Assembly: GCA_000381605.1 (NCBI GenBank)
Contig: KB906756.1
Coordinates: 434,001-498,000 of the forward strand
From: Acidobacteriaceae bacterium KBS 89
GTDB taxonomy: Bacteria; Acidobacteriota; Terriglobia; Terriglobales; Acidobacteriaceae
Length of the DNA: 64,000 nucleotides
Direction of reading: 5' to 3'
The position numbers and the translations under genes were made by a program. The notes beneath the pieces are model-generated. The model was not told the DNA's origin and did not search any database. It saw only the letters and a list, made by a program, of their open reading frames with translations. How positions within the stretch are numbered: the stretch's first letter is position 1; every line of letters begins with the position of its first letter. Shown here one piece after another: positions 1-10,100 of the stretch.

Positions 1-2
1 TG

Positions 3-638
3 ACCTCGCTGCCAGCACTCGTCGACGCCGCCCGCTCGCGCTCCGTCTTCGTCGGCGCACAGAATATGCACTGGAAGAATGAAGGCGCGTTTACCGGCGA
101 AACCTCGCCCGTCATGCTCACCGCCCTCGGCGTCACCCACGTCCTCATCGGCCACTCCGAGCGCCGCCAGTACTTTGCCGAAACCGACACTACCGTCAAC
201 CTCAAGCTCAAGGCCGCTCTCGCCCACTCGCTCATCCCCATCGTCTGCGTCGGCGAAAAACTCGAAGAGCGCGAGGCCAACCTCACCAACAACGTCCTCG
301 AGCTTCAGGTCTCCATCGCCCTCGAACGCATCGACCCCGCCATCGCCGCTCCCATCGTCTTCGCCTACGAGCCGGTCTGGGCCATCGGCACCGGCCGCAC
401 TGCCACCCCGGAGATCGCCCAGGAAGCCCACAAGATCATCCGGAATCAAATCGCTCAGTCACTAACGCCTGCCCTCGCCGCCTCCACCCGCATCCTTTAC
501 GGCGGCTCCGTCAAACCCGACAACGCCAAATCTCTCTGCTGCCTCGAAGACATCGACGGCGCGCTCGTCGGCGGCGCCAGTCTCGAACCCAAATCCTTTG
601 CTGAGATCGTCCACAACGCAATCGCAGGCCAGTCGTAA
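3..638 (+). CDS. tpiA: Triosephosphate isomerase, 5' end missing
   Basis: This gene encodes triosephosphate isomerase, the cytosolic glycolytic enzyme interconverting dihydroxyacetone phosphate and glyceraldehyde 3-phosphate. The reading frame is open from the first bases of the window, so roughly the first 40 residues lie outside it. Visible family motifs are IGHSERR with the catalytic histidine, AYEPVWAIGTGRTAT with the catalytic glutamate on the flexible loop, and the phosphate-gripping YGGSVKPDNA and DGALVGGASL near the C-terminus. The next gene starts 67 bases downstream on the same strand. Nothing suggests decay; it is partial only because the window begins here. Confidence 0.97.
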   Translation, partial: TSLPALVDAARSRSVFVGAQNMHWKNEGAFTGETSPVMLTALGVTHVLIGHSERRQYFAETDTTVNLKLKAALAHSLIPIVCVGEKLEEREANLTNNVLELQVSIALERIDPAIAAPIVFAYEPVWAIGTGRTATPEIAQEAHKIIRNQIAQSLTPALAASTRILYGGSVKPDNAKSLCCLEDIDGALVGGASLEPKSFAEIVHNAIAGQS

Positions 639-705
639 CCCAATCCGGGGAACCGAAGCACACGGAAGTCCGTACCTCTCGTATCGTCACCCTCAAGGAG
701 ACCCG

Positions 706-1665
706 GTGCGCCCCTGCGTAATGCAATTGCTCTCGCTGGCAACTCCGGTCTTGCTCACCTGCATGCCACCATCAATGCTTCAGGCGCAGGGCGTCCCCGT
801 CATTCAGGTCGAAACCCACCTCATCGACACCACCCTCAGCGTCCGCAACCCAGACGGCCGCATCGTTACAGGCCTCAGCCAGGACGACTTTACCGTAGTC
901 GAGGACGGCGTCCCCCAGAAGATTCGTTTCTTCGCCCACGACCACCAGCTACCTCTCAGCATCGGCCTTCTCATAGACGAAAGCGGTAGCCAGGAGAAGT
1001 TCGTCAAAGAGCACCAGAAAGACATCGATACTTTCCTGCACCAGATCCTCGAACTCAACGACCAGGCTTTCGCCATCTGCTTCGGGAATCACCTTCGCCT
1101 CGTAAGCGATTCCACCAGTTCCGCAACCGCCATCATGGATGGCGTCCGCAGCTTCGACAAGGGCAACCTGGACTTCCCCGAGATCGGCCCCAAGGAAACC
1201 CGCGTCCTCGGCACCGCCCTCTACGACGCCATCTACTTCAGCACAACGGAAAAACTAGCCGCCATCCACCAGCGTCGCAAGGTCCTCATCATCTTCAGCG
1301 ACGGCGAAGAAAACTCCAGCGAGCACGACCTTCTCGACGCCATCGGGGCCGCCCAGAATGCAGACGTGCTCATATACGCCATCCGCTACACCGAGTTGAA
1401 GCATGGAAAAATGGATGCCCGCGACCGCTACGGCATGCGCGCCCTCGACCATCTCACCACCCAGACCGGCGGCAAGGCCTTCGACTTTCACGCAACCAAC
1501 CTGAAACAAGACTTCGCCGAGATCGCCGGCGACCTCCGCTCGCTCTATGACCTCGCCTATCAGTCCACCAACCCGATTCGCGACGGCACCTTCCGCAAGG
1601 TCGTCATCCAGACCAACCGTCCAGGCCTCACCGTCCGCGCAAGAACCGGCTACTACGCACGCTAA
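706..1665 (+). CDS. Secreted VWFA-domain protein (acidobacterial VWFA-related type)
   Basis: This is a 319-residue protein with an N-terminal signal peptide followed by a short beta-rich region (VRNPDGRIVTGLSQDDFTVVEDG) typical of the VWFA-related domain family that is expanded in Acidobacteriota. A von Willebrand factor A fold follows, and its metal-binding DxSxS motif is seen as DESGS near residue 90. The GTG at 706 is chosen because AAGGAG at 695-700 sits five bases upstream; an in-frame ATG at 721 is the alternative. Longer starts would overlap tpiA. Family members are exported and probably mediate protein-protein or ligand binding in the periplasm or outside the cell; the partner is unknown. 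Confidence 0.85.
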   Translation: MRPCVMQLLSLATPVLLTCMPPSMLQAQGVPVIQVETHLIDTTLSVRNPDGRIVTGLSQDDFTVVEDGVPQKIRFFAHDHQLPLSIGLLIDESGSQEKFVKEHQKDIDTFLHQILELNDQAFAICFGNHLRLVSDSTSSATAIMDGVRSFDKGNLDFPEIGPKETRVLGTALYDAIYFSTTEKLAAIHQRRKVLIIFSDGEENSSEHDLLDAIGAAQNADVLIYAIRYTELKHGKMDARDRYGMRALDHLTTQTGGKAFDFHATNLKQDFAEIAGDLRSLYDLAYQSTNPIRDGTFRKVVIQTNRPGLTVRARTGYYAR

Positions 1666-1668
1666 GCG

Positions 1669-2253
1669 TTACCGCACCACCCCAGCCTGGTCCATAGGCC
1701 AGTACACAAACGCCGCTTTCCCGTAGATCAGATCGCGATCCACCGGCCCAAATTCACGGCTGTCGCTCGAGATCGACCGATGATCCCCCATCACAAAATA
1801 CTCATGTTGCGGCACAGTCATCTCTGGTTGCGACCGGTCATCTTCAAACCGCTTCGGAACATACGACTCCTTCACCGGGCTCCCGTTCACATACACCAGT
1901 CCGTGGTCGATCCGCAGCGTGTCCCCAGGCAGCGCAATCACCCGTTTGATATAGCTCTTCTCATGGTCATGCGGGTAAAGAAACACCACTACGTCCCCAC
2001 GATGAATCTCACCCACCCGGTACGCCAGCTTGTTGATGAACAGCCGGTCTTGATCTTCCAGCATTGGAAGCATGCTGGTGCCTTCCACCCGTACCGGCTG
2101 GTACAGAAAGACAATAATAAAAGCCGACACGATTACCGAAACCGTCAGGTCCCGGAGCCAGGAGTGCACTACCCTCTTGGCTTGTCCTGACGGAACAGGT
2201 TTGTTCTCCGGATCCTGCCCTGTTCGTCCGTCTATCTCCACGCTGTCTCTCAA
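1669..2253 (-). CDS. lepB: Signal peptidase I
   Basis: This encodes type I signal peptidase (194 residues), the membrane serine protease that removes signal peptides from exported proteins. One transmembrane segment lies at about residues 34-52. The Ser/Lys catalytic dyad is visible as Ser60 in EGTSMLPML and Lys103 in YIKRVIALPGD, and the later family box GDHRSISSDSREFG is present. The single membrane anchor and short length match the Gram-positive/acidobacterial form rather than the two-anchor E. coli enzyme. It converges with the VWFA gene, with only three bases between the stop codons. Confidence 0.96.
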   Translation of the reverse strand: MRDSVEIDGRTGQDPENKPVPSGQAKRVVHSWLRDLTVSVIVSAFIIVFLYQPVRVEGTSMLPMLEDQDRLFINKLAYRVGEIHRGDVVVFLYPHDHEKSYIKRVIALPGDTLRIDHGLVYVNGSPVKESYVPKRFEDDRSQPEMTVPQHEYFVMGDHRSISSDSREFGPVDRDLIYGKAAFVYWPMDQAGVVR

Positions 2254-2449
2254 TCCCTTTGGTTAGACGCATCAACTGCAGTGGCGCGACTTCACCTTGT
2301 CACCAGTTCTGCGGTTTGTGGGGCCTTCGGGCGCTAAATCCGGCCAGCTAACCAAATTGTCTGGACTCTCATCTCATACCACAGTTAGAGGCATTAACTC
2401 CAGCCTGCAGACCCTATGAGAACGCCTGCCCCCACCGACCAGCATCACT

Positions 2450-2477
2450 TTAGACCACTTTCCTTAGACCACTTTCC
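2450..2477. repeat. Perfect tandem 2 x 14 bp repeat upstream of murQ
   Basis: Two adjacent identical copies of TTAGACCACTTTCC lie in the intergenic region between lepB and murQ (2254-2608), about 130 bases before the murQ start. No gene or terminator is otherwise apparent in that 355-base interval. The repeat may be a regulator site or simple slippage. Confidence 0.8.
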
Positions 2478-2608
2478 GTCTCCCGGATTCGGGGGTTTTG
2501 GGCAGTCTATGAACCCTCGAATGATACCCCCTGCCAGGGAACCCTTTCTTAGAGCTTTTCATAGCCTGTAGGAATAGAATTGAGCCAGACAGAATCGCAG
2601 GACATTTT

Positions 2609-3577
2609 ATGGCAACCCTTACCATGCTCGAGCAGGCCCCTTCACCGAAATCCGTCAACCGAGGCGCAGAAGAATTCAACGATCTCACGACGGAGACCGC
2701 CAATGCCGCGTCAGAAGGGCTCGACACCAAGTCTGCCCTCGAAATCGCGCGCATTATTAATCACGAAGACGCTAAGGTAGCTGCCGCTGTAAAAAAGGCG
2801 CTGCCCGAGATCGCGATCGTCATTGACACCGTCGCCCGTTCTCTCCGTGACGGCGGCCGACTCATCTATGTCGGTGCCGGCTCCAGCGGTCGCATCGCCT
2901 CCCTCGACGCGTCGGAGTGCCCACCAACCTACTCCACGGCGCCTGCGCAAGTCCAATACATTATGGCGGGTGGCCCAAAGGCTCTCGCCTCCGCCTCGGA
3001 CGTCAACGAGGACTCCCCCGAGATCGGCCAGCGCGACATCGCCCGCCGCCGCCCCACCCGTAAAGACATCGTCATTGGAGTCTCTGCCAGCGGCCGCACC
3101 CCGTATGTCGTCGGCGCTGTCGAATACGCCCGTGCCCGCGGTGCCAAGACCGCCGCCATCACCTGCAACCACAACACCCCGCTCGCCGACGTAGCCGACA
3201 CTACCGTTATCAGCGAGGTCGGCCCCGAAGTCATCTCCGGCTCTACCCGCATGAAGTCCGCAAGCGCCCAAAAGATGATCCTCAACATGATCACCACTGG
3301 CGCCATGACCCGTCTCGGCTACGTCTACGACAACCTCATGGTCAACGTGCACATGAAGAATGCCAAGCTCGTCGAGCGTGGCATTCGTGTCCTGATGAAG
3401 GTCTGCGAGATCGATCGCGACACCGCGATTCGAACCATCAAATCCGCGGGCAAGTCCATTCCTATCGCCGTCGTCATGCTCAAAGCCAACGTCGACAAAA
3501 TGGAAGCTGTTCGCCGCCTCACCAAGTCCGACGGCAACGTTCGCCTCGCCATCGACGACTCGAGACTCGAACTGTAG
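2609..3577 (+). CDS. murQ: N-acetylmuramic acid 6-phosphate etherase
   Basis: MurQ cleaves the lactyl ether of N-acetylmuramic acid 6-phosphate to give N-acetylglucosamine 6-phosphate and D-lactate during cytosolic peptidoglycan recycling. The 322-residue product carries a SIS sugar-phosphate-isomerase fold with the diagnostic stretches GAGSSGRIASLDASECPPTY (containing the catalytic glutamate) and SGSTRMKSASAQKMILNM. Length and motifs match the full family. The ATG at 2609 follows a weak CAGGAC ribosome-binding site. The lactate product could in principle connect to the NPN/LarA genes further along the window, but no direct link is visible. Confidence 0.96.
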   Translation: MATLTMLEQAPSPKSVNRGAEEFNDLTTETANAASEGLDTKSALEIARIINHEDAKVAAAVKKALPEIAIVIDTVARSLRDGGRLIYVGAGSSGRIASLDASECPPTYSTAPAQVQYIMAGGPKALASASDVNEDSPEIGQRDIARRRPTRKDIVIGVSASGRTPYVVGAVEYARARGAKTAAITCNHNTPLADVADTTVISEVGPEVISGSTRMKSASAQKMILNMITTGAMTRLGYVYDNLMVNVHMKNAKLVERGIRVLMKVCEIDRDTAIRTIKSAGKSIPIAVVMLKANVDKMEAVRRLTKSDGNVRLAIDDSRLEL

Positions 3578-3835
3578 CGCCGAATGCTAGGTCGCCAAAT
3601 ACTCTTTCGGGATATTCGTGCCATCTTGTCGATGTTTGCCGTCTCGTACGCAGTGCTCCTATGCCATCACCTTCGGCACTTCAGCCTCGCGCTATCGCAG
3701 CCTTCGACCTGGTACGTCGCAACGCAACACCGCTGCGGCCGCCTCCTGATCGTGACGCTGACTTGGTTTTTTTTCGAAACAACCTACCGCGCTTTCTTGA
3801 GTGAACAATCATCGCGTCACCTTTATCATCGCTGA

Positions 3836-4366
3836 GTGACCCGGCAAACACCGCCTGAAACTTCAGCGCAAATGACCCACTCCCAGTTTCTTCGCTCCAT
3901 TCGCCTCTTGCTCTCCGTCTTCGTCCTTGGCCTCATACTCAGCGGCCTCACCGCCTTTCCCCTCGAGCGCGAGACCGGCTGGCTCGCATCTTTCCTCAAC
4001 GCCCATCCCATCCTGCCAAACCAGATCATCTTTTGGATTACAAGAGTCCACGACACGCTCCACGACACCGGCATCCGATACCCATTCCTCGCCTACGGAA
4101 CCGACTGGCTCGCCTTCGCACACCTTGTCCTCGCCATCGTATTCCTTGGCCCCCTACGCGATCCCGTCCGTAACAAATGGGTTCTCCAGTTCGGCGTGAT
4201 CGCGTGCATTGCGGTTCTCCCGCTAGCTCTCATCGCTGGACCCATTCGCGGCATCCCTTTTCCCTGGCGTCTCATTGATTGCAGCTTTGGTTTCTTCGGG
4301 GCCATTCCCCTTCTCATCTGTCTGCAACGCGTAAGTCATCTCGAACAGGTGAATATGACCAGTTAA
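3836..4366 (+). CDS. Conserved membrane protein of unknown function
   Basis: This 176-residue protein has about four predicted membrane segments: residues 22-40, 78-105, 118-137 and 148-165. I do not recognise its family with confidence. A GTG at 3836 gives the longest form, and an ATG at 3872 (MTHSQFLRS) is an equally plausible start. It follows murQ on the same strand after a 258-base gap in which I see no convincing gene. The hydrophobic pattern and the absence of catalytic motifs suggest an inner-membrane protein of unknown role. Confidence 0.7.
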   Translation: MTRQTPPETSAQMTHSQFLRSIRLLLSVFVLGLILSGLTAFPLERETGWLASFLNAHPILPNQIIFWITRVHDTLHDTGIRYPFLAYGTDWLAFAHLVLAIVFLGPLRDPVRNKWVLQFGVIACIAVLPLALIAGPIRGIPFPWRLIDCSFGFFGAIPLLICLQRVSHLEQVNMTS

Positions 4367-4493
4367 ATCAGCTTCATGGATCGAAATCCCTTTAGCGAGC
4401 ATGGCCAATCCAACTCACAACCGCAACATTCTCCCTCCAGTGTGTTTATTCCTTCAGCAGCGGCGACACTGACCGCTGCAAGGAGCAACACCC

Positions 4494-4901
4494 ATGAACC
4501 GTCTTTTACTTTCTACCTCCCTCGCCTTGGTTCTCTCAGGTAGCTTCGCCTTCGCACAACAGGAAGCGGCGCCACCCCCAGCGGCAAAACATCACCACGC
4601 CCACAATCCCCAACGCGAAACCGCGAGACTCACCAAAAAGCTCAATCTAACGGCCGACCAATCAGCGAAGGTCGAACCCATTCTCGTCGACCGCGATCAG
4701 AAGATCGCCGCACTCACCAACGACACCACAATCTCCCCGGTCGTCATGAAGCAGCAGATGAAAGCGATCCACCAGCAGACCCGGCAGCAACTTGCCGCGA
4801 TCCTGACCCCAGACCAACTCCAGCAGATCAAGTCCCATCGCCACAACCATGGCGCTCCAACTCAGACTCAGCCGCAAGCCAACCCTCAGGCCGGTCTCTA
4901 A
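4494..4901 (+). CDS. Periplasmic LTXXQ (Spy/CpxP-like) protein
   Basis: The 135-residue product begins with a clear signal peptide (about residues 1-21, ending AFAQQ) and is His-, Gln- and Pro-rich. Two LTxxQ-type motifs are visible, LNLTADQ near residue 51 and LTPDQ near residue 103. These mark the Spy/CpxP superfamily of helical periplasmic chaperones and stress sensors. The HHHAH stretch near the mature N-terminus may bind metal. An AAGGAG ribosome-binding site lies about 8 bases before the ATG. Function is inferred from the motif family only. Confidence 0.8.
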   Translation: MNRLLLSTSLALVLSGSFAFAQQEAAPPPAAKHHHAHNPQRETARLTKKLNLTADQSAKVEPILVDRDQKIAALTNDTTISPVVMKQQMKAIHQQTRQQLAAILTPDQLQQIKSHRHNHGAPTQTQPQANPQAGL

Positions 4902-4909
4902 TCCACAAG

Positions 4910-4957
4910 CGGCAGCCAGGGCCTTCAAACGGGGTTGAAAACCCTTTCTGGCTGCCG
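4910..4957 (+). terminator. Possible terminator hairpin after the LTXXQ gene
   Basis: A perfect 10-bp inverted repeat (CGGCAGCCAG / CTGGCTGCCG) with a 28-base loop lies eight bases after the stop codon. The following T-run is poor (ATCGTTTC), so it may be a weak or Rho-assisted terminator. Confidence 0.4.
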
Positions 4958-5139
4958 ATCGTTTCATTCTGCGTAAAAACTCGATTTCGTTATTCTGATC
5001 CTCCTGCGCAGACTGGCGCTGCAATTGCCGTCCAGTAAGATCACGCCGCCGCATGGCCGGTGTACCCGCCGGCACGAATACCACCACCCGTACCCGCCCA
5101 GCTACTCATTTCCACGCGAAATCTTCGTAAACTGACTGC

Positions 5140-6435
5140 ATGGACAAGTTTGTAGTACGCGGCGGCAACCCTCTTCTCGGCACCATCAAAGTCTCCGGAG
5201 CCAAAAACTCCGCCCTTCCCTGCATGGCCGCCGCCATCCTTACGGAAGACGAGGTCATCCTCGAAAACATCCCACAAGTCCGCGACATCGAGACCGAGCG
5301 CAAACTCCTCGTCAGCATGGGCGCCGAGGTCGAACTAGGCTACGGTCGCGCGCAGCACCGCACTCGCATTAAGTGCGGCATCCTCTCCGACCCCGTCGCC
5401 AAGTACGAGATCGTCAAAACCATGCGCGCCAGCTCCCTTGTCCTGGGCCCGCTCATCGCCCGCACCGGCATCGCCCGCGTCGCCATGCCCGGAGGCTGCG
5501 CCATCGGCGGCCGACCCATCGACCTTCACATCCTCGGCCTCGAAGCCATGGGCGCTACCATCACGCAGGACCACGGCTACCTAGAAGCCCGCAGCCCCAA
5601 CGATGGCAAGGGCCGCCTCAAGGGCGCGCACATTGTCTTCGACAAAATCACCGTCACCGGCACCGAAGATCTCCTCATGGCCGCCGCCCTCGCCGAGGGC
5701 GAGTCAGTCTTCGAGAACTGTGCCCGCGAACCCGAGGTCACCGACCTCGCCGCCCTCCTCATTGCCATGGGAGCAAAAATCGAGGGCGCAGGCACCGGCA
5801 CCATCCGCATCCAGGGCGTCGCCAAACTCCACGGCGCGCGCCATCGCATCAACCCAGACCGCATCGAAGCCGGCACCTTCCTCATCGCCGGAGCCATCAC
5901 CGGCGGCGACCTCAGCGTCGACTCCTGCGAACCCAAACATCTAGGCGCACTCATCACCAAAATCGAGCAGTGCGGAGTAAAAATTGACGTCGGCGTCGAC
6001 AAAGTCCGCGTCCGCTCCGGTGGCGACCTCAAAGCCGCCGACATGACGACGGAAGAATACCCCGGCTTCCCCACCGATATGCAGGCACAGTACATGGCTC
6101 TCGCCACCCAGGCCGAAGGAACCAGCACGGTCACCGAAAACATCTTCGAAAACCGCTTCATGCACGTTCAGGAACTCATCCGCATGGGCGCAAACATCAC
6201 CATCTCCGGCCGCACCGCCACCGTCCGCGGCAAGAGCCCGCTCCAATCCGCCGCAGTCATGTGCTCCGACCTCCGCGCCTCCGCATCGCTCGTCCTCGCA
6301 GCACTCGTCGCTGACGGCGAAACAATCCTCGATCGCGTCTACCACCTCGATCGCGGCTACGAGCACTTTGAGGAGAAGCTCCGCGGCGTCGGGGCTCAGA
6401 TACGCCGTATGGGAGACGTCTTCGGAAAGAAGTAA
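5140..6435 (+). CDS. murA: UDP-N-acetylglucosamine 1-carboxyvinyltransferase
   Basis: MurA transfers enolpyruvate from phosphoenolpyruvate to UDP-GlcNAc, the first committed step of peptidoglycan synthesis in the cytosol. The 431-residue protein has the EPSP-synthase-like double-domain fold. The N-terminal SGAKNSALP box is present, and the reactive cysteine that adds to PEP (fosfomycin target) is in PGGCAIGGRPIDLHI. The C-terminal DLRASASLVLAAL and DRGYEHFEEKL boxes are also intact. It ends one base before the convergent acetyltransferase gene. Together with murQ it makes a loose cell-wall neighbourhood. Confidence 0.98.
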   Translation: MDKFVVRGGNPLLGTIKVSGAKNSALPCMAAAILTEDEVILENIPQVRDIETERKLLVSMGAEVELGYGRAQHRTRIKCGILSDPVAKYEIVKTMRASSLVLGPLIARTGIARVAMPGGCAIGGRPIDLHILGLEAMGATITQDHGYLEARSPNDGKGRLKGAHIVFDKITVTGTEDLLMAAALAEGESVFENCAREPEVTDLAALLIAMGAKIEGAGTGTIRIQGVAKLHGARHRINPDRIEAGTFLIAGAITGGDLSVDSCEPKHLGALITKIEQCGVKIDVGVDKVRVRSGGDLKAADMTTEEYPGFPTDMQAQYMALATQAEGTSTVTENIFENRFMHVQELIRMGANITISGRTATVRGKSPLQSAAVMCSDLRASASLVLAALVADGETILDRVYHLDRGYEHFEEKLRGVGAQIRRMGDVFGKK

Positions 6436-6436
6436 C

Positions 6437-6922
6437 TTATATTGTTATAAATCCAGGCAGGTCTTTACCATACACAATCGCATCCAGCCCGGTCGCCCCA
6501 TAGTACCCACGACTCACCCTGATCCGCTGATAACCCAGTCGCTCGTAAAAGCGGATTGCCTCCTCGTTCCCCGCAAACACATGCAACTGAATCCACCGTA
6601 CCTGGGCGGCCAGAGCGCAGACCTCCACCTCTCTCATCAGCCGCGTGGCCAGTCCCCTTTTTCGGTGCTCAGGAGCCACGTCCAGAGTCACAATGTACGC
6701 CCTCCACTCGGACGCGACAGACTCAACATGGGCGATTACAAAACCAACGATCTCCCCACCAACCTTCTCTGCAACCTGAACAACGGCATTTCGTTCCTCT
6801 GCAAACTCCCGCATCGATTCGCGATCGAAACGAAACTCGTCCGCAAAGCAAGCCTCATCCAACTGAAACATCGCTTCAAGATCAGCGGCCCGGTACTCTC
6901 GAAGAAAAATCTCGCTGCTCAT
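6437..6922 (-). CDS. GNAT-family N-acetyltransferase (RimI-like)
   Basis: This 161-residue protein carries the GNAT acetyl-CoA binding signature: the beta-strand YIVTLDVAPEHRKRGLATRLM, with the R/Q-x-x-G-x-G/A loop seen as RKRGLA, followed by the FAGNEEAIRFYERLGY motif common to RimI-type enzymes. RimI acetylates the N-terminus of ribosomal protein S18, but related enzymes have many substrates, so the target is unknown here. The gene is convergent with murA, with stop codons separated by one base. Confidence 0.85.
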   Translation of the reverse strand: MSSEIFLREYRAADLEAMFQLDEACFADEFRFDRESMREFAEERNAVVQVAEKVGGEIVGFVIAHVESVASEWRAYIVTLDVAPEHRKRGLATRLMREVEVCALAAQVRWIQLHVFAGNEEAIRFYERLGYQRIRVSRGYYGATGLDAIVYGKDLPGFITI

Positions 6923-7070
6923 CAGGCGCTCAAACCAGAGCGTCCTCCATTAGGAAAAATAAAGCCCACCACACACCTAAATGTAGTCCACAGACAACGC
7001 AGTGACCAGTCCTCCCTAATTCCATGGACGAGTAATCCGGCAATTACTCGCCAGTAACAGATCAGCAAAC

Positions 7071-7109
7071 AAAAAAATGCGCCTGCCGCAACATCCGGCA
7101 GAGCGCATT
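7071..7109 (-). terminator. Intrinsic terminator of the TonB-dependent receptor gene
   Basis: Read on the minus strand, a stem AATGCGC-t-CTGCCG pairs with CGGCAG-GCGCATT across a 7-base loop and is followed by a run of T residues. It begins about 10 bases after the stop codon of the receptor gene. This is a textbook intrinsic terminator. Confidence 0.85.
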
Positions 7110-7120
7110 CGGTTAGTTTG

Positions 7121-10100
7121 TTAGAACTGGACCTTCGCAGCAAACTGTAACTGCCGAGACGATCCCGCATCGCCGATGGCGCCACGCGTGGCCGTAATCG
7201 TGCCAAAGGTAGTGCTGGTCGGTGATGCCGTCAGGTTAGGATTACCAAAGTTAGCCTGGTTGAATACGTCGAACGCATCCATCCGAAGGATGAAGTTCAC
7301 GCTCTCCGCAATCTTAGTCGTCTTCTGCAACGAAACGTCGGTATCAGAGAAGCCTGGACCGGTCAGCCCATTGCGCTGCATGCTGCCATAACCGATGGTC
7401 GGCGTAAGGAAGTTGCAACCCGGCGTCGCCGTCAAGCACGATGTGCCAACGATGAATGGAATGCTGAAGTTGGCAAGCGCCTTGTGAACACCGGTTGAAG
7501 GTTGAGCGAGCAACGTAGGACGAATATTGCCCGTAGCTCCGCTATAAGCCGAGCCCGTCACAACATTCAACGGGTTTCCACCTTGGATTTGAGTGACGTC
7601 CGCAATCAACCAGCCGTCCTTCAGACGGTTCCCGTGAAACGGCAGCGTCCACGTGCCGCTGAAGACGAAGTGATGACGAACGTCGAAATCCGACAGGCCA
7701 TAGCTTCCAGCGGGATTTGTGTTGTCCTGGATGCCGTTACCCGACTGCGAGTTCTCGTCCATCGATTTCGCATAGGTGTAGGTCGTGTTGAACGCCAAAC
7801 CACCACGCATTGACCTTCGGTAAGTCACCCAAAGCGCGTTGTAATTCGACATACCGATGGAGTCGTTATAGGTGATGTTGCCGAGAGGCCTCGTGGTGCC
7901 ATCCAACATTTTTGCTGTCGGGTATGGACGCGTACCGGTTGTCGCTGTGGGAGATGCGTAGAGAAACTGATTGATGTTGTGGTTAAGCCGAAGATGTCGC
8001 CCCTGCGAACCGATGTAGCCGACCTGCAACGCTGATGCAGGTCCGAGTTCTTGTTGCACGTTCAGATTGTAGGATTCGATATACCCGTTCTTGAAGTTCG
8101 GATTGACCGAACTAGGAGCGAGACCGGACGCGCCTGCACTGGTGAAAGCAGTACCGATAGGAATGGTCGGTTGCGATACGGAAGACGCAATCTGTAGAGG
8201 GTTTGACAATGGTGGGTTAGTCGTGAGGCCGGTCACCGCACTGATGATCGGTTGGTCAACCAGGTACCCGAAGCCACCGCGAACAGTCGTCTTACCCTTG
8301 CCGGAGATGTCGTAGATAAAACCGACACGTGGTTCGTAGTTGTTGTTCTGCTTGTAGGGCTGATTCACCTGCTGGAAGGCGCTCGTTGTGGGGTTGAAAG
8401 TAATGAACCGGTGACCGCCCTCGGCAGGCGTTCCGTTCCACTCGTACCGGAGACCGTACTCCAGGGTGAGGGTAGACGTCATCTTGTAGCTGTCTTCCGC
8501 AAATGCAGCAACTGCACTGATAAAAATCCGGCTGTTCACAGGGTTTATCGAATTCGCGGTGTAGGTATTTGCGGCGCCGTTGATAAAGTTCGTTGTCGTC
8601 GTGAAGTTGACCGTACCAGCCGTATTCTGGTAGTTGTTCCCTTCAAACCGCCGGAACTCGCCACCGAATTTGAACGAATGCTTGTTCTTCAAATAATTGA
8701 CCGTGTCGGAAAACACCCCAGTGGTCACAAAGCGCCCTTGTGGAAAGCCGGAAGGACCACCGAAGTTAAGTCCAAGATCGGTAACCGTTATTTGAGGCAG
8801 TCCGATGGGCGCAGTAACGCCATTCGGAATACCGTAATCGCTTGAAACCGCATTGAACGAATCCACAAAGCTGATCGCGATGCGATTGAACCCAAACCGC
8901 GCCTCATTCACAACGCTCGGCGAAAAAATGTGAACATCGTTGACAGTACCGATCTGACGATGTGCTGTGCGGTGGTCCCCAAATCCAGCAACAGTGTTGC
9001 CCTGCAGATTCGGCTCTGTCCGTGCGTCCTGCTGCCACGCATAGTACATGTGCAAACTATTCGCAGCGGAGAGATTTAAGAGTAAGTCGCCGCTGTACTG
9101 GTCCGTTTTGACGGGGCCAGGAGATGATCCAGTAGCTACCGCCGTGGTCACTCCGGTGGCTGAAGTCGTCTGCACACCGACCGGGATCAGTGTGATGAGC
9201 TTCGCATACGATGGCCCGGCAGGACTGTTTGCGAATAGCGCGCGCTGCGCGAGTGTCGGAACATTGCTCGTCAGCAGAAGAGCCTGCGTCTGCCGTAGAC
9301 CTTCATAGCTGAGGAAGACGAAAGCTTTGTCCTTGAGAATGAAGGGCAGGGGACCACTCAACGCACCACCAAAATTATTCCGTATGAATTGATTCTGACG
9401 GGTACCTTTCCGATTGAAATAGTTGCGAGCGTCGAAATAGTTGTTGCGCAAATAATCGAATGCCTCACCATGGTAAGTTGACGCGCCCGAACGTGTAGCG
9501 ACGTTCACCACAGAACCCGAGCTGCGGCCATACTCTGCGCCGAAGGTCGAATTGATGATCTTGAACTCTGCCGTCGTATTGATCGACGGCTGGAAAGTGA
9601 TCTGGTTCTGCGTCATATCGTTCAGATTGATGCCGTTGATCTGGAAGTTATTTGCATCCTCGCGAGCACCGCCCGTAATGTAAGAGTTTGCTCCGAGACC
9701 GCGGCTGGCGCTGGTCAAAAATCCATTTGCCGGAGCCACGACCGCGCCCGGTGTCAGGTTAGTCAGGTCAAGGAAGTGACGGCCGTTCAGCGGAATGTTC
9801 TGCACCGTCTCTTTATCGATCACCTGCCCCATCGTGATCGTTTGCGAATCGATAATCGGGGCGGCACTGGCTTCCACTTGAACAACCTCACCGGCCGACG
9901 CCACTCCCAGCCTCACGTTCGCGGTGGCAGACTGGTCTACAAGAAGGGTTACACTCTTGATCACGCTGGTGCCAAATCCAGCCGCCGTGGTTCGAACCTC
10001 ATAGTCGCCAGGCTGCAGCGACGGCACAACAAAAGCGCCCGAACTGTCGCTTACTGTCTCTCGAAGAACATTGGTGGAGAGCGAACGCACCTTTACGCTC

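Noticed and set aside
3584..3835. 83-codon frame between murQ and the membrane-protein gene
   Set aside because: No ribosome-binding site, unusual composition and no recognisable feature other than moderate hydrophobicity; not convincing as a gene.
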